From: a virus | IMG/VR virus record: IMGVR_UViG_3300006030_000109 | Span: 1 to 23,638 of that record | Strand: one strand, 5' to 3' | Length of the DNA stretch: 23,638 bases | Shown: piece by piece, positions 14,115 through 23,583 of the stretch | How positions within the stretch are numbered: the stretch's first letter is position 1 | Layout of the letters: every line of letters starts with the position of its first letter | Made by a program: the position numbers and the translations under genes | The notes under the pieces: model-generated | What the model was told of the DNA's origin: nothing | Databases searched by the model: none | Seen by the model: the letters and a program-made list of their open reading frames with translations, nothing else

Positions 14115-14657
14115 ATGAGTATGCCCGTCGCAATGATGATCTTCAGCGCCGTGTCTAGTGTGGTGCAGGCGTCACAGCAGTCCGACGCCGCACAGGCCCA
14201 AGCGGCCGCTGCCGCGCAGAACGCGCAGGCGGCGATTGACGAGGCGACTCGGCAGCAGGCGGAAAACAACCGAGTCGCGTCCGAGAAGAAGTCGGATCGG
14301 ATGCGCCAACTGGACGAAGACCTTGGCAGGGCTCGCGTGGCCTCCGCAGAGGGCTTCGGGATGCTCGGCCGGGAGATCGCTGACCTCGGCTACGTCGGGG
14401 GCTTGGACATCTCGCGCATCGAGGCGAATCGCGCGAGCATGAACAACTCGCTACAGGCCCGGAAGGTTGCGGCCCAGCAGGGCGCGGTGAACGCCGCCGA
14501 CGCAGCCAACCGTACGTCCACCGCGGCGTTCACCGGGGGCATCTTCAACGCCATCGGTTCGGGCCTGAAGATCGGCGCGCAAGACGCCGCCAACAAGCGG
14601 ATCGAGGACGCGGCACGTAACCGCAACCCGTCCGTGCGTTACGAAGACGCCTTCTAA
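14115..14657 (+). CDS. Internal virion protein, T7 gp14-like
   Basis: A 180-residue Ala/Gln-rich helical protein (T7 gp14 has 196). Position after the nozzle gene and before the two large ejection proteins, similar length, and the composition (a small hydrophobic N-terminal segment MPVAMMIFSAVSSVVQA, then a long amphipathic helix rich in Gln, Ala, Asn) identify it as the gp14 counterpart. In T7 gp14 leaves the head first and forms the outer-membrane channel for DNA entry. A later Gly/Ala-rich stretch (FTGGIFNAIGSGLKIGAQ) is a second membrane-active candidate. Sequence similarity is low, so the call leans on gene order. Confidence 0.85.
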   Translation: MSMPVAMMIFSAVSSVVQASQQSDAAQAQAAAAAQNAQAAIDEATRQQAENNRVASEKKSDRMRQLDEDLGRARVASAEGFGMLGREIADLGYVGGLDISRIEANRASMNNSLQARKVAAQQGAVNAADAANRTSTAAFTGGIFNAIGSGLKIGAQDAANKRIEDAARNRNPSVRYEDAF

Positions 14658-14665
14658 GGAACCAC

Positions 14666-17128
14666 ATGAGCGCAATCCGCGAGACCAACCTCGCCCGTAC
14701 CCGCCCTTCGCGGGGCGATTCGCCCGGCGTGCAAGCCCCGCGTGAGCGGTCCCAGGTCTTCGACAACCCGACGCCGGTCGTCCAGCACGACACCACGGAC
14801 CTGTCGATCCTGTCGAAGTCCTTCGGGAACTTCTTCGACGGGCTGAGTTCCGCGGCGCAGACGCTCCAGCGCGCGGACCACGCCGAGGCGATGCACAAGA
14901 TCGCGCAGGAGAACGAGGACCAGAAGGCAAAAGGTCTTGCCGACGCCTTGGCGGGCACCCCGGATCCCACGCTCGGCGACGACCGGGACTACATGACGGC
15001 CTTCTCGCGCACCAAAGGCGCGGTGGCGGGCCAGAAGTCCTCGGCGGACTTCCTCACGGCGCTCTCGCAGCAACCCTTCGGGACCGACCCGGAGGCGTTC
15101 CGCGACGAGTGGGTGAAGCGCGAGTTCGGCACCGGGTCCGGGAACCCGACGCTGGACGGGTCGATGCTCTCGACGTTCAAGCAGAGCACCGACCACGCGA
15201 TCCTGCAGTTCCGCGTGAACGCCGCCAAGGAGCAGCGTAACGCCGGCCTGTCCGCCCTGTCCGAAGAAGTGTATGGTCAGAGCGGGACGGCGAGCGTGGC
15301 CGATCTGCAGGACTGGCTTCGGCGCTCCACGACCCTTTCCCTAGGCGACGAGGTGAAGGGTCGCGCCCACGTCCTATCCACGCTGATCGACTCGGCGCGC
15401 ACCCCACAGCAACTCCAGCGGGTCGAGGCGCTCCTGCACGAGAAAAACTACGGCCCCCAAGGCCAGTCGTTCGCCGATATGTTCCCCGCGTCGGCCGCGC
15501 AAGTGTCCGAGAAGGCCACCAAGGAGTACCTCTCGAGCCTGTCCGCCGGAGCCTTCAAGGCCTACGACGACATCGAGAAGCAGATGGTCACTGCGCTGCA
15601 GTCCGGCGACGAGAAGCAACTCACCGCGGTCCAGCTGGGCCTCGAGAAGGCCCGCAGCCAGCATGGCGGCGAGGCGGTCTACGACCGACTCAACAACAAG
15701 TTGCAGGCTGCTTTGGACAAGGTCGTGAGGCAGAACGTCGCGATCAACGCCTACATCCTCAAGGGCACCCAGGGCGGCTACCCGGTGGACCCGGAGGAAG
15801 CCAACAAGCTCCAGCCCATCCTCATGGCGCGGATGCTTGCAGCGAACGGGGCCCACGAAGGGAACAACCCCGCCGAGTGGCAGAGCCCGCTCGCGTCGTG
15901 GAAGGCCGCGGAAGCGACCGCCCAGATGGTCAACGCCTACCACTCCATCGGCAACGACCTGAAGACCACGATGAGCATGGCGTTGCAGGACGTGAACAAC
16001 CTGCAAGCTCAGAGCAACGCCTTTCGCTTCTACGCGAAGCTGGGAGCCGAAGGCAGGGACGTCTCGAACTTCATGTCCGGCGACGCCTACAAGGCGTACA
16101 CCGCGGTGCAGTCGCTGATGCGCACGACCGCGCAGGGCAACCTCGAAGCGGCCCTCAAGGCCTACAACGCGAACCCCGACGTCGCCAAGGAAGTGGACGA
16201 GAGGGCGAAGAACGTCGACTGGCCCACCCTGATGAACCGTCCGGGGGACCAGAAGGAGAAGGTCGTTGCCGACGTCACCTCGACGCTGAAGTCGAGCCTG
16301 GCGGACGCCCTCGAGGTGAAACGCCTCGGCATCTTCTCGGCCCCCGGGAAGATCGTTTTCCAGCAGGACGTCGGCCAGGAACTGCTCGCGGACTACGCGC
16401 GCACGCTCCTCGAGTTCCGCGCGCGGGGCATCCCGGGTGCGGAGGACGCCGCGAAGGACGTCATCACGAAGAACCTCACGGCGAACTATCTCTCGGTGCC
16501 CGGCGCTGACGGGACCGTTCAGGTTGTGCGGCGGCGGGACTACCCGGCCTTCAAGGACGGCGTGAACATCGGCCCCGGGGTCCACATGAACCCGGCGCTC
16601 GGCGAGCGGGAGAACACCCTCGACAACTTCCGCGCGGACCTCGACGAGGCGAAGGCGCGGATGCCCGGGCTGTTTGGCACGCCCGGTATGTTCTACGTGC
16701 AGCGCGGCAAGGGAGACGTCACCGCGAACGGCGGCTTCCTGCTGATGAATGGCGAGGAGCGCCGGCCGGTGTTCTTTGCCCCGGGGCAGCAGATCGCCCT
16801 CGAGGAACCCGATGGGTGGGTCTCGACGAAGCTCAAGCAACTCACTGGAGTGGGGCGCGCGGCGGGCGGGAAGACCATCACCCTGTCCAAGAACCCCGAG
16901 GAGGCCCAACGCGAGCTCGAAGCTATCTTGCCGCGGCACTTCTCTGCGGAGCGTATGGATACGGTGCATGGTCCGGTGTGGAGGGTGTTCTACCAGTTCC
17001 ACCTGACGCAGCCGGAAGATCTCACCACCATCGGTGGGAAAGCCATGAAGCGCCGGCTGGAAGCGAACCAGCGCGACAGCGATATGCGCGAGATGCTCAA
17101 CAACCCAGACGCGAGGATGTACCCGTAA
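14666..17128 (+). CDS. Internal virion protein, T7 gp15-like
   Basis: An 820-residue protein (T7 gp15 has 747), almost wholly helical by composition and without Cys. AAGGA lies seven bases before the ATG. In T7 gp15 is packed in the head core and, with gp16, forms the periplasmic and inner-membrane part of the DNA-ejection channel. Features consistent with that are the Ser/Asp-rich N-terminus followed by NPTPVVQHDTTDLSILSKSF, long amphipathic helices between residues 100 and 560, and a more mixed C-terminal third with TPGMFYVQRGKGDVTANGGF. It is identified by position, size and helical character. Its stop overlaps the start of the lysozyme gene (TAATG). Confidence 0.85.
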   Translation: MSAIRETNLARTRPSRGDSPGVQAPRERSQVFDNPTPVVQHDTTDLSILSKSFGNFFDGLSSAAQTLQRADHAEAMHKIAQENEDQKAKGLADALAGTPDPTLGDDRDYMTAFSRTKGAVAGQKSSADFLTALSQQPFGTDPEAFRDEWVKREFGTGSGNPTLDGSMLSTFKQSTDHAILQFRVNAAKEQRNAGLSALSEEVYGQSGTASVADLQDWLRRSTTLSLGDEVKGRAHVLSTLIDSARTPQQLQRVEALLHEKNYGPQGQSFADMFPASAAQVSEKATKEYLSSLSAGAFKAYDDIEKQMVTALQSGDEKQLTAVQLGLEKARSQHGGEAVYDRLNNKLQAALDKVVRQNVAINAYILKGTQGGYPVDPEEANKLQPILMARMLAANGAHEGNNPAEWQSPLASWKAAEATAQMVNAYHSIGNDLKTTMSMALQDVNNLQAQSNAFRFYAKLGAEGRDVSNFMSGDAYKAYTAVQSLMRTTAQGNLEAALKAYNANPDVAKEVDERAKNVDWPTLMNRPGDQKEKVVADVTSTLKSSLADALEVKRLGIFSAPGKIVFQQDVGQELLADYARTLLEFRARGIPGAEDAAKDVITKNLTANYLSVPGADGTVQVVRRRDYPAFKDGVNIGPGVHMNPALGERENTLDNFRADLDEAKARMPGLFGTPGMFYVQRGKGDVTANGGFLLMNGEERRPVFFAPGQQIALEEPDGWVSTKLKQLTGVGRAAGGKTITLSKNPEEAQRELEAILPRHFSAERMDTVHGPVWRVFYQFHLTQPEDLTTIGGKAMKRRLEANQRDSDMREMLNNPDARMYP

Positions 17129-17985
17129 TGGACGTTTCCCTGATGTCCCAAGTGTCGTCCGCGACCAACTACGCGGACTACATGGCGGATCTGCAACGCT
17201 CCGTCCTTCGTGATCGCCAGATGCGCGGCGCGGCCCCCGACACGCTCGGGGTGTCCGTGCCGATGCCTGGCGTGTCCTCGGTGCGCGAGTTCATGGACAC
17301 GGCCCGCAACTGGTGGTCCGAGGTCCGAAAGAGAAAGGGCCCCCAAGGCTACGACATGGCGGATACGCCCATGGAGGGCAGCTACATCCAGCGCCGGTAC
17401 GACTTCATTGCCGGCGAGGAGGCTGCTCGCAAGTTCGCCTACGACGACTCAACGGGACGCCAAGTGCTCCCCGGCCAGGGCGTCAAAGGCAAGGTCACCG
17501 TCGGGATCGGCTTCAACATGGACCGCCCCGACGCCCGGGAAGTGATGTCCCGCGCGCTCGGCTTCGATGACGCGCGATTCGACGAGGTGTACCAAGGCCG
17601 CAAGCCACTGTCCGAAGTCGAGGTGCGAAAGCTCTTCGACTACAACGTGCGGGAGGCGGAAGACGTCGTCTCCACGCGGCTGAAGGGCGTGGACCTTCCG
17701 GAGCACCGCAGGATCCCCTTGGTGTCCCTCGCGTTCAACGGCCCGTCCCTCATCGGGCCGAAGCTCACCGCGGCCATCACCAGCGGAGACTGGGGCGGGG
17801 CCCTGAACGAGATCCTGTTCAACTCGAACCGGAAGTCGTTCGGCGGGCTCTTCTCGCGTCGGTATCGCGAGGCCTCGATGTTCTCCGGAGGGGACGTCGA
17901 GCCCCCCAAGTTCGCCGACTACATGGCGCGCGTCGCCCCGAAGTCGAAGCTCGCGTCCGCGGCTCTCAACAAGCCCGACGTCTAA
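17128..17985 (+). CDS. T4-lysozyme-type muramidase, virion-associated or endolysin
   Basis: A 285-residue protein with a helical N-terminal region (about 1-85) and a lysozyme domain in residues 90-245. The T4 lysozyme catalytic pattern E-x8-D-x5-T is visible: Glu98 in FIAGEEAARKFAYDDSTG, Asp107, and Thr124 in VTVGIGFN, with an 11-residue insertion between Asp and Thr. FNGPSLIGPKLTAAITSGDW (203-222) and the FNSNRKSF/RRYREASMF segment match the end of the lysozyme fold. It cleaves peptidoglycan. It sits exactly between gp15- and gp16-like genes, so it probably travels in the virion and opens the wall during DNA entry. T7 instead has a transglycosylase domain fused to gp16. It could also act as the endolysin, since no other is seen. 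Confidence 0.82.
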   Translation: MDVSLMSQVSSATNYADYMADLQRSVLRDRQMRGAAPDTLGVSVPMPGVSSVREFMDTARNWWSEVRKRKGPQGYDMADTPMEGSYIQRRYDFIAGEEAARKFAYDDSTGRQVLPGQGVKGKVTVGIGFNMDRPDAREVMSRALGFDDARFDEVYQGRKPLSEVEVRKLFDYNVREAEDVVSTRLKGVDLPEHRRIPLVSLAFNGPSLIGPKLTAAITSGDWGGALNEILFNSNRKSFGGLFSRRYREASMFSGGDVEPPKFADYMARVAPKSKLASAALNKPDV

Positions 17986-18000
17986 CACCCACGAGAGGTT

Positions 18001-21000
18001 ATGGCTGATCCGACCATTGCAGTCCCCGTGACGTCCCCTGTCGCCCAAGAGCGCCCCGTAGCGCCCACTCGCGACACCGTTGTGGAGGACATGAAGGCCC
18101 CCACGGCCCTCGAGACCGCCGCAGCGATGTGGCGTCGCGACACCGTGCTGGGCGCTGCGCTGGCCGAGTTCAGCATGGCGGAGGACACCGGGGAGTTCGA
18201 CCCGGGCTTCAACCCGTACTCGCATTTCGCGGCCAACAAGGTCCGCATGGTGGACCTCGAGCCGTGGCTCCGGCGCGGGGCGTTCGACTACGCGAAGAAC
18301 GAGGCTGACTTTGGCCGCATCGCTGCGCGGATCCGGACGCAGACGGAAGACCTCAAAACCATCGAGCAGGGCTCCGGATGGGGCCTGGCGCTGGGCATGG
18401 GGCTGTCGCTAGTGGATGTGATGACCCTCGTCCCGTTCGCCAAGGCGGGCACGGGCGGGGCGGTCGCCAACGCTCTGCGCGTCGGGGCGTCCGGAGCGGC
18501 CATCGCCACGGTGCAGGAGAGCGCGCTGCACGCACTGCAACCGACCCGCACCGAGACGGAGTCGTTCCTCAACATCGGCCTGACGACGGCGCTGGCCGGC
18601 GGCATCGGGGTGTTCGCCTCGGCGCTGCACCCGGCCGCGCCGCTCAACCCGGCGAACAAGCCGGCGCTGGACCCCTCCGCGCCCCCGCCGATTGGCTCCG
18701 CGCTCCCGGGGATGGCGCGGGAGGAGGCCGACACCGTGGGCTCCGTGGGTGCTGCCAGCGCCCGCGTGACGGCCGGGACGGAGCCCGTAACAGGCACCAA
18801 CGCCCTGCAACGCGGGGCCCTCAAGGTCGGCCAGTGGCTCTCCGCGGTGACCCCCACCGGGCGCGCCACCGCGTGGACCTCACAGGTGGCCCGCAGTGTC
18901 ACCCAAGGCCTATTCGACCTGGGCGGGATCTTCACCCGCCACATGGAGGAAGGCGTCGCCCACCGGGCTGGCGCAGAGGACATCATGCGGGACCTCATGG
19001 GCGCTCGGGATGAGATCCAGCAGTCCCTGATCGACGGCTTCCGGCAGATGCAAGTCGACATGGGCGTCACCGGGAGCACCGCGGCGGCGACCATCAAGTC
19101 CGACGTGAACCTCATGGGCTCCATCGTGGGCCAGAAGAAGTTCCTGAACACCGGGATCTCCGAGGACGAGTTCCACGAGATCGTCCGCCGCAAGGTGACC
19201 AACACCTGGTGGCAACAGGGCGGACTCTGGAAGATCGCCGAGCCGGACGGGAAGTGGTTCGCCAAGATCACCGAAGGGCTGGACCCGAAGGCCGTCGAGG
19301 TCATCGAGCGCCACACCGACCGTGTGGCGAAGCTCCTGCAAGCCAAGGCGCTCGAGCAGGAAGAGGCGATGTTCCGTGCGGGCATGATCACGGAGAAGCA
19401 GCGGCTCGGGAAGAAGTACGGGCTCGCGCAACTGTGGGACAAGGGGCACGTCCAGCTTAACAAGCAGGAGCTCCGCGGTCTCCTGCTTCAGGTGTTCGAA
19501 GGCCGGCCCGACGAGGCTTGGCTGCTCGAGACGCACAACCTGAAGCTCGACGAGTGGAAAGCGCTGCCCGACCGGGCGCAGCCGAAGCTCGACGCCAGCG
19601 GCAAGCCTGTGAAGGACGCCGCAGGCAACACGGTGACTCAGCCGGGACGCCTCGACCTACTCGAGGAGTGGACCGGAGACCGCGCCGCGGTGGCGCTCGA
19701 GCGGGCCCGCGCGGCCCACGAAGCGGCCACGCAGCGCTATCTCGACTCGCTCGACATCAAGGAGCTCACCGACCTGGGCGTGAAGCTCGGGGAGCAGGAT
19801 CTCCGCAAGGCCCGCATGGGTGAACTGCGCGCCGCCATCCGGCAGCGCACCGCCGAGCTCGAGGTGAAGCGCCTCGAGGGCCTGAAGGCCGCAGCACTGG
19901 AGGCCGAAGGCAAGCTGGACGAGATCACCCGCACCATCGATGACCAGACGCGGCTTGCCGAAGAGGCGACCGCGCGCCGGGCGAAGATGGGTAACGACCT
20001 CGCCCCGCTGGGCGACCTCATCGCCGCCGCCAAGGCCACGAAGGCCGAAGCGTCGGACGTCCTGAGTTCCCTCCCGCGCGACCGGCAGGTGTCCCCGGAC
20101 TCCCTCGCGAACCTCCAGAAGACCCGCGAGGAATACGCGGCGGCGCTCGCCAAGGCCCGCCAGCAGTACAACGATGCGGTGCTGGCGCTGCGTCAGCGCG
20201 TCAAGGACATGCAGTTGAACGCCAAGTGGGTCGACGAGGCCGTGAAGCGCGTCGATGAGGCGAAGACTGCGAAGGCCTTGGGCGAAGGCAGCGAGGCGAT
20301 CAACATCATCGTCGAGCGGGAATCCGCGGCGCTGAAGAAGCTCACCGACAAGTTCGAGGCCGTGGCCAAGGTCCGCAAGGAAGCCTGGGAGGCCTACAAG
20401 GTTCTCCGCACGGGAGCGAAGGAAGCGAAGATCAGCGTCCGAGACGCCAAGAAAGGCCTCACCGCGGCCAACAAGGAGCAGGCGAAGGCTGCGCGCCAGG
20501 CCGCGATCATGGACACGGTCGAAGAGATCGTGGACGGCATCGGCGACAACGGGAAGGCCCCCAACGGCCTCCTGCGGGAGCTCGGCCAATCCGGCCGGGC
20601 CAAGGACCGCAGGATCATCCTGACGGATGACGAGCGGCGGATGTTCGAGGACCGCGGGTTCCTGCACAAGGACCTGACGTACGTGCTCGACCGGCAGTAC
20701 CGGGACATCTCCGCGCGCCTGGCGCTGCGTGAGGTGTACGGGGAGGAGTCCCTCGAGAAGACCCTGAAGTCCGTCTACGCCGACTACGAGAAGCTCGCAG
20801 CGGCGTCTCCCGAGAAGCGCGCGAAGCTCATGGCCGAGTACGCCGCGGTCGAGAAGGACGTGATGATGGGTCGGGACCGGATGCTCGGCATCGCTGGTCG
20901 TCCGGAGGATCCTGAATCGCTCGCGATGTGGGGCCTCTCCAAGCTGCGCCAGATGACGTACCTACGGTTCGCCGCGGGGTTCGTCGTCTCGTCCATCGTG

Positions 21001-22134
21001 GACCTCGCGACCCAGGTGCTGCACAACGGGTTCGGCAAGGAAACCCTGTCGGCCAGCCGGCGGTACTTCAAGGTTCTGAAGGACGCCAAGGTGGATCCCG
21101 AGTCCCGGGAGCTCCGCACGCTGATGCTGGCCGCGGAGATGAGCATGGCGCACTCCACCGCGTCTCGGCAGTTCATGTTGAACGAGATGGCGAGCGCCCG
21201 CGGCGTCGGAACGGAAGGCTCGGTCAAGCAAGCCGTAACGGGCACGTACGACCGCGTCGCGAACACGCTGCAGTCCCGAATGAACGCATGGACCCTCATG
21301 GGCCCGTACAACTCGTTCGTGAAGGGCGTGTCGGGCCTGATGTTCGTCGAGAAGCTCTCGAAGTCCCTGGCAAAGTACGACTCCCTGTCCACCCTCAAGA
21401 AGGCCGAACTGGCCTCGCTGGGAATCGGGAAGGAGGAGGCGACGAAGCTGCAGGCGATGTTCGAGAAGCACGGTACCCGGGATGACTACGGGTTCCACGC
21501 CAACGCCTACAAGTGGAACGAGACGGCCGGCGGTGACGAAGCGGCGCGCACTTTGCGCGTTGCCCTGCGTCGCCTCATGGACCGCTCGAGTCCCACGCCG
21601 GGCATCGGCGACCTCCCGAACTTCATGTCCCGACCTCTCGGCCAGGTGCTGGCGCAGTTCCAGAGCTACGGCTTCGGGGCTGTGAACCGCGTCCTGCTGC
21701 CGGCGCTGCAGCGCGGTCTCATCTACGGGGACGCGCGCGTGGCGGCGTACTTCACGGAACTGGTGGCGCTGTCGACCCTCGTGGCGACGATCCGGGCGTA
21801 CCAGAACCGGAAGGACCCGGCGGACTACACCTCCATGCAGTGGATGAAGGAGGTGGTCGACCGCGGCGGGCTGACGTACTACCTCTCGCCATACATCGAC
21901 GCGGGCCTCAAGGCCACCGGAATGGACCCGGGCGGTATGTCCACGAAGTACCGCAACAACAAGTGGTGGCACTCGCTTCTGGGGCCGTCACTCGGGACGC
22001 TCGACACGATTGGCGTGGCGGGCACTGCGGCGCTCAACGGGGACGCACAACGTGCCCGCGAGAAGGCGCTGATGCTCGTCCCGTTCAACCAAGTGTGGCG
22101 TCTCGGAAACGCCTTGGCAAACCCGCCCGACTAG
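18001..22134 (+). CDS. Internal virion protein, T7 gp16-like, without transglycosylase domain
   Basis: A 1377-residue ejection protein (T7 gp16 has 1318), with GAGAGG before the ATG. The first 40 residues are Pro/Thr-rich, and no lytic transglycosylase motif is present. Residues about 126-212 contain Gly/Ala-rich hydrophobic helices (GWGLALGMGLSLVDVMTLVP; LTTALAGGIGVFASAL) that could enter the membrane. About 560-830 is a long Lys/Glu/Ala coiled-coil region. The last third has a second hydrophobic segment (LRFAAGFVVSSIVDLATQVL) and the conserved-looking RPLGQVLAQFQSYGFGAVNR. In T7 gp16 forms the inner-membrane channel and pulls in the first DNA. The lysozyme gene 15 bases upstream probably supplies the missing wall-opening activity. 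Confidence 0.92.
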   Translation: MADPTIAVPVTSPVAQERPVAPTRDTVVEDMKAPTALETAAAMWRRDTVLGAALAEFSMAEDTGEFDPGFNPYSHFAANKVRMVDLEPWLRRGAFDYAKNEADFGRIAARIRTQTEDLKTIEQGSGWGLALGMGLSLVDVMTLVPFAKAGTGGAVANALRVGASGAAIATVQESALHALQPTRTETESFLNIGLTTALAGGIGVFASALHPAAPLNPANKPALDPSAPPPIGSALPGMAREEADTVGSVGAASARVTAGTEPVTGTNALQRGALKVGQWLSAVTPTGRATAWTSQVARSVTQGLFDLGGIFTRHMEEGVAHRAGAEDIMRDLMGARDEIQQSLIDGFRQMQVDMGVTGSTAAATIKSDVNLMGSIVGQKKFLNTGISEDEFHEIVRRKVTNTWWQQGGLWKIAEPDGKWFAKITEGLDPKAVEVIERHTDRVAKLLQAKALEQEEAMFRAGMITEKQRLGKKYGLAQLWDKGHVQLNKQELRGLLLQVFEGRPDEAWLLETHNLKLDEWKALPDRAQPKLDASGKPVKDAAGNTVTQPGRLDLLEEWTGDRAAVALERARAAHEAATQRYLDSLDIKELTDLGVKLGEQDLRKARMGELRAAIRQRTAELEVKRLEGLKAAALEAEGKLDEITRTIDDQTRLAEEATARRAKMGNDLAPLGDLIAAAKATKAEASDVLSSLPRDRQVSPDSLANLQKTREEYAAALAKARQQYNDAVLALRQRVKDMQLNAKWVDEAVKRVDEAKTAKALGEGSEAINIIVERESAALKKLTDKFEAVAKVRKEAWEAYKVLRTGAKEAKISVRDAKKGLTAANKEQAKAARQAAIMDTVEEIVDGIGDNGKAPNGLLRELGQSGRAKDRRIILTDDERRMFEDRGFLHKDLTYVLDRQYRDISARLALREVYGEESLEKTLKSVYADYEKLAAASPEKRAKLMAEYAAVEKDVMMGRDRMLGIAGRPEDPESLAMWGLSKLRQMTYLRFAAGFVVSSIVDLATQVLHNGFGKETLSASRRYFKVLKDAKVDPESRELRTLMLAAEMSMAHSTASRQFMLNEMASARGVGTEGSVKQAVTGTYDRVANTLQSRMNAWTLMGPYNSFVKGVSGLMFVEKLSKSLAKYDSLSTLKKAELASLGIGKEEATKLQAMFEKHGTRDDYGFHANAYKWNETAGGDEAARTLRVALRRLMDRSSPTPGIGDLPNFMSRPLGQVLAQFQSYGFGAVNRVLLPALQRGLIYGDARVAAYFTELVALSTLVATIRAYQNRKDPADYTSMQWMKEVVDRGGLTYYLSPYIDAGLKATGMDPGGMSTKYRNNKWWHSLLGPSLGTLDTIGVAGTAALNGDAQRAREKALMLVPFNQVWRLGNALANPPD

Positions 22135-22139
22135 CGTGA

Positions 22140-22172
22140 GGGACCGTGAGGTCCCCGCGCTGCGGGCCTCAC
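22140..22172 (+). promoter_or_regulatory. Two alternative hairpins before the tail fibre gene
   Basis: GGGACC (22140-22145) pairs perfectly with GGTCCC (22150-22155) around a GTGA loop. Alternatively GTGAGG (22146-22151) pairs with CCTCAC (22167-22172), stacked on CCCGC/GCGGG (22154-22158 with 22162-22166). The two cannot form together, because they share 22146-22155. There is no T-tract. The tail fibre ATG at 22183 has no Shine-Dalgarno sequence, so folding could affect its translation or mRNA processing. Confidence 0.55.
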
Positions 22173-22182
22173 CACTACCCTC

Positions 22183-23580
22183 ATGGCAAACTCCTACGTC
22201 CGCTATACCGGAGACGGCGTCACGACCAACCGCGCCGTCCCGTTCCCGTACATCTCGCAGGACCACGTCAGTGTCACGGTGGACGGCGTCTCCACGGCCT
22301 TCACTTGGGTCAACGCGAGCACGGTCTCGATCAGTCCAGCCCCGGCAAACGGCGCAGACATCAAGGTCTCCCGAGATTCGTCTTCGACGGAACGTCTCGT
22401 CGAATACCAAGTCGGAACGCTCAACGCGGATGACCTCAACACCGACTCCCTGCAGGCGTTCTACCTCGCACAAGAGGCGGTGGACCGTGCGGGTGACGCG
22501 ATGGGCCTTACGGACGACGGCGATTGGGACGCGGAAGGCCTCCGCGTCACAAACGCTGGTGACGCCGTCGACGCCCAAGATCTCGTCACGAAGGCCCAGT
22601 TGGACGCGGCGGCAATCGCCCCCGTGACCCCCACGGCCGGAAGCATCGCGAATGTCCCCTCGGGGAACCTCGCCGGCACTACGGTTCAGGCGGCTCTGAA
22701 CGAGCTCCAAGGCGATGTGGACACGCTGACGACCAGTGTGGCTGCAAAGGCCAACACGGCCAGCCCGACGTTCACCGGCACCCCCGCGGTGCCTACCGCA
22801 GCGGCGAAGACCAGCACCACGCAAGCGGCCAGCACGGCGTTCGTGACGGCTGCAATCGTCGGGGTCGGATCGACGTCCGGCCTGAAGATCGTCCGCAACG
22901 CGACGACCTCCATCGCCGTCATCACGGCAGATGAGGCCGTGCTGGTCGACAGTTCTGGCCAGATCATCCGCCACACTGCGGTCTCCGTCAGTCCGAACAT
23001 CAACACCTCGGGTAGCGCGATCAACGCGCGCGACCAGGCCGGGGCGTTCAGCACCAGCACCACGGTGTACCTGTGGCTGATCTCGGACGGGACGACCATC
23101 GCGGGCCTCGCATCGCTCTCCGCTACGGCCCCCACGCTCCCCTCTGGGTACACCTACAAGCTCCTCGTGGGCGCGTGGAAGACCACGTCGGGCAGCGGCA
23201 CGGTCCTCCAAGCGGCGACGCAGCGGGGGAAAACGCTGCGCCTCGACGTCGGCGTCAAGGACGTCTCGGCGGCAACGTGTCCGACTTCGGGCAGCGCGAC
23301 GGCCAGCACGATGTCCACGGTGCCGACCATCGCGACGAAGGCCTTGTTCCTCCTGTGGAACAACACTGGCGGGCAGTACTACAAGGTCAACCACGCAGCG
23401 TTCACTGTCGTGGCGCACGCAAGCCTCGCCGGAAGCGCCGTCGAACTCGGCTCCTCGGTGGTCGACTTCCCAGTCGAAGTACTGATGGCGACCGCGCAGA
23501 CCCTCTACTGGGGCGGCGATTCGGCCAACGCTACGGACATCTGGACCCACGGGTGGGACATCCCCGGCAACCTCGGATAA
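22183..23580 (+). CDS. Tail fibre protein (T7 gp17-like N-terminus)
   Basis: A 465-residue fibre, shorter than T7 gp17 (553). The N-terminal tail-attachment domain (about 1-140) is clear: MANSYVRYTGDGVTTNRAVP, FTWVNASTVSI, RDSSSTERLVEYQVGTLNAD, and GDWDAEGLRVTNAGDAVDAQ, which matches the gp17 segment around DARGRRIVNLANAVD. Next is a shaft with fibre repeats: IANVPSGNLAGTTVQAALNE (155-174) and ASPTFTGTPAVPTAAAKTST (193-212). The C-terminal half (about 230-465) resembles beta-rich phage fibre modules with APTLPSGYTYKLLVGAW and probably binds the host surface receptor. This half should be the host-range determinant. No autocleaving chaperone domain is seen. Confidence 0.92.
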   Translation: MANSYVRYTGDGVTTNRAVPFPYISQDHVSVTVDGVSTAFTWVNASTVSISPAPANGADIKVSRDSSSTERLVEYQVGTLNADDLNTDSLQAFYLAQEAVDRAGDAMGLTDDGDWDAEGLRVTNAGDAVDAQDLVTKAQLDAAAIAPVTPTAGSIANVPSGNLAGTTVQAALNELQGDVDTLTTSVAAKANTASPTFTGTPAVPTAAAKTSTTQAASTAFVTAAIVGVGSTSGLKIVRNATTSIAVITADEAVLVDSSGQIIRHTAVSVSPNINTSGSAINARDQAGAFSTSTTVYLWLISDGTTIAGLASLSATAPTLPSGYTYKLLVGAWKTTSGSGTVLQAATQRGKTLRLDVGVKDVSAATCPTSGSATASTMSTVPTIATKALFLLWNNTGGQYYKVNHAAFTVVAHASLAGSAVELGSSVVDFPVEVLMATAQTLYWGGDSANATDIWTHGWDIPGNLG

Positions 23581-23583
23581 CCC

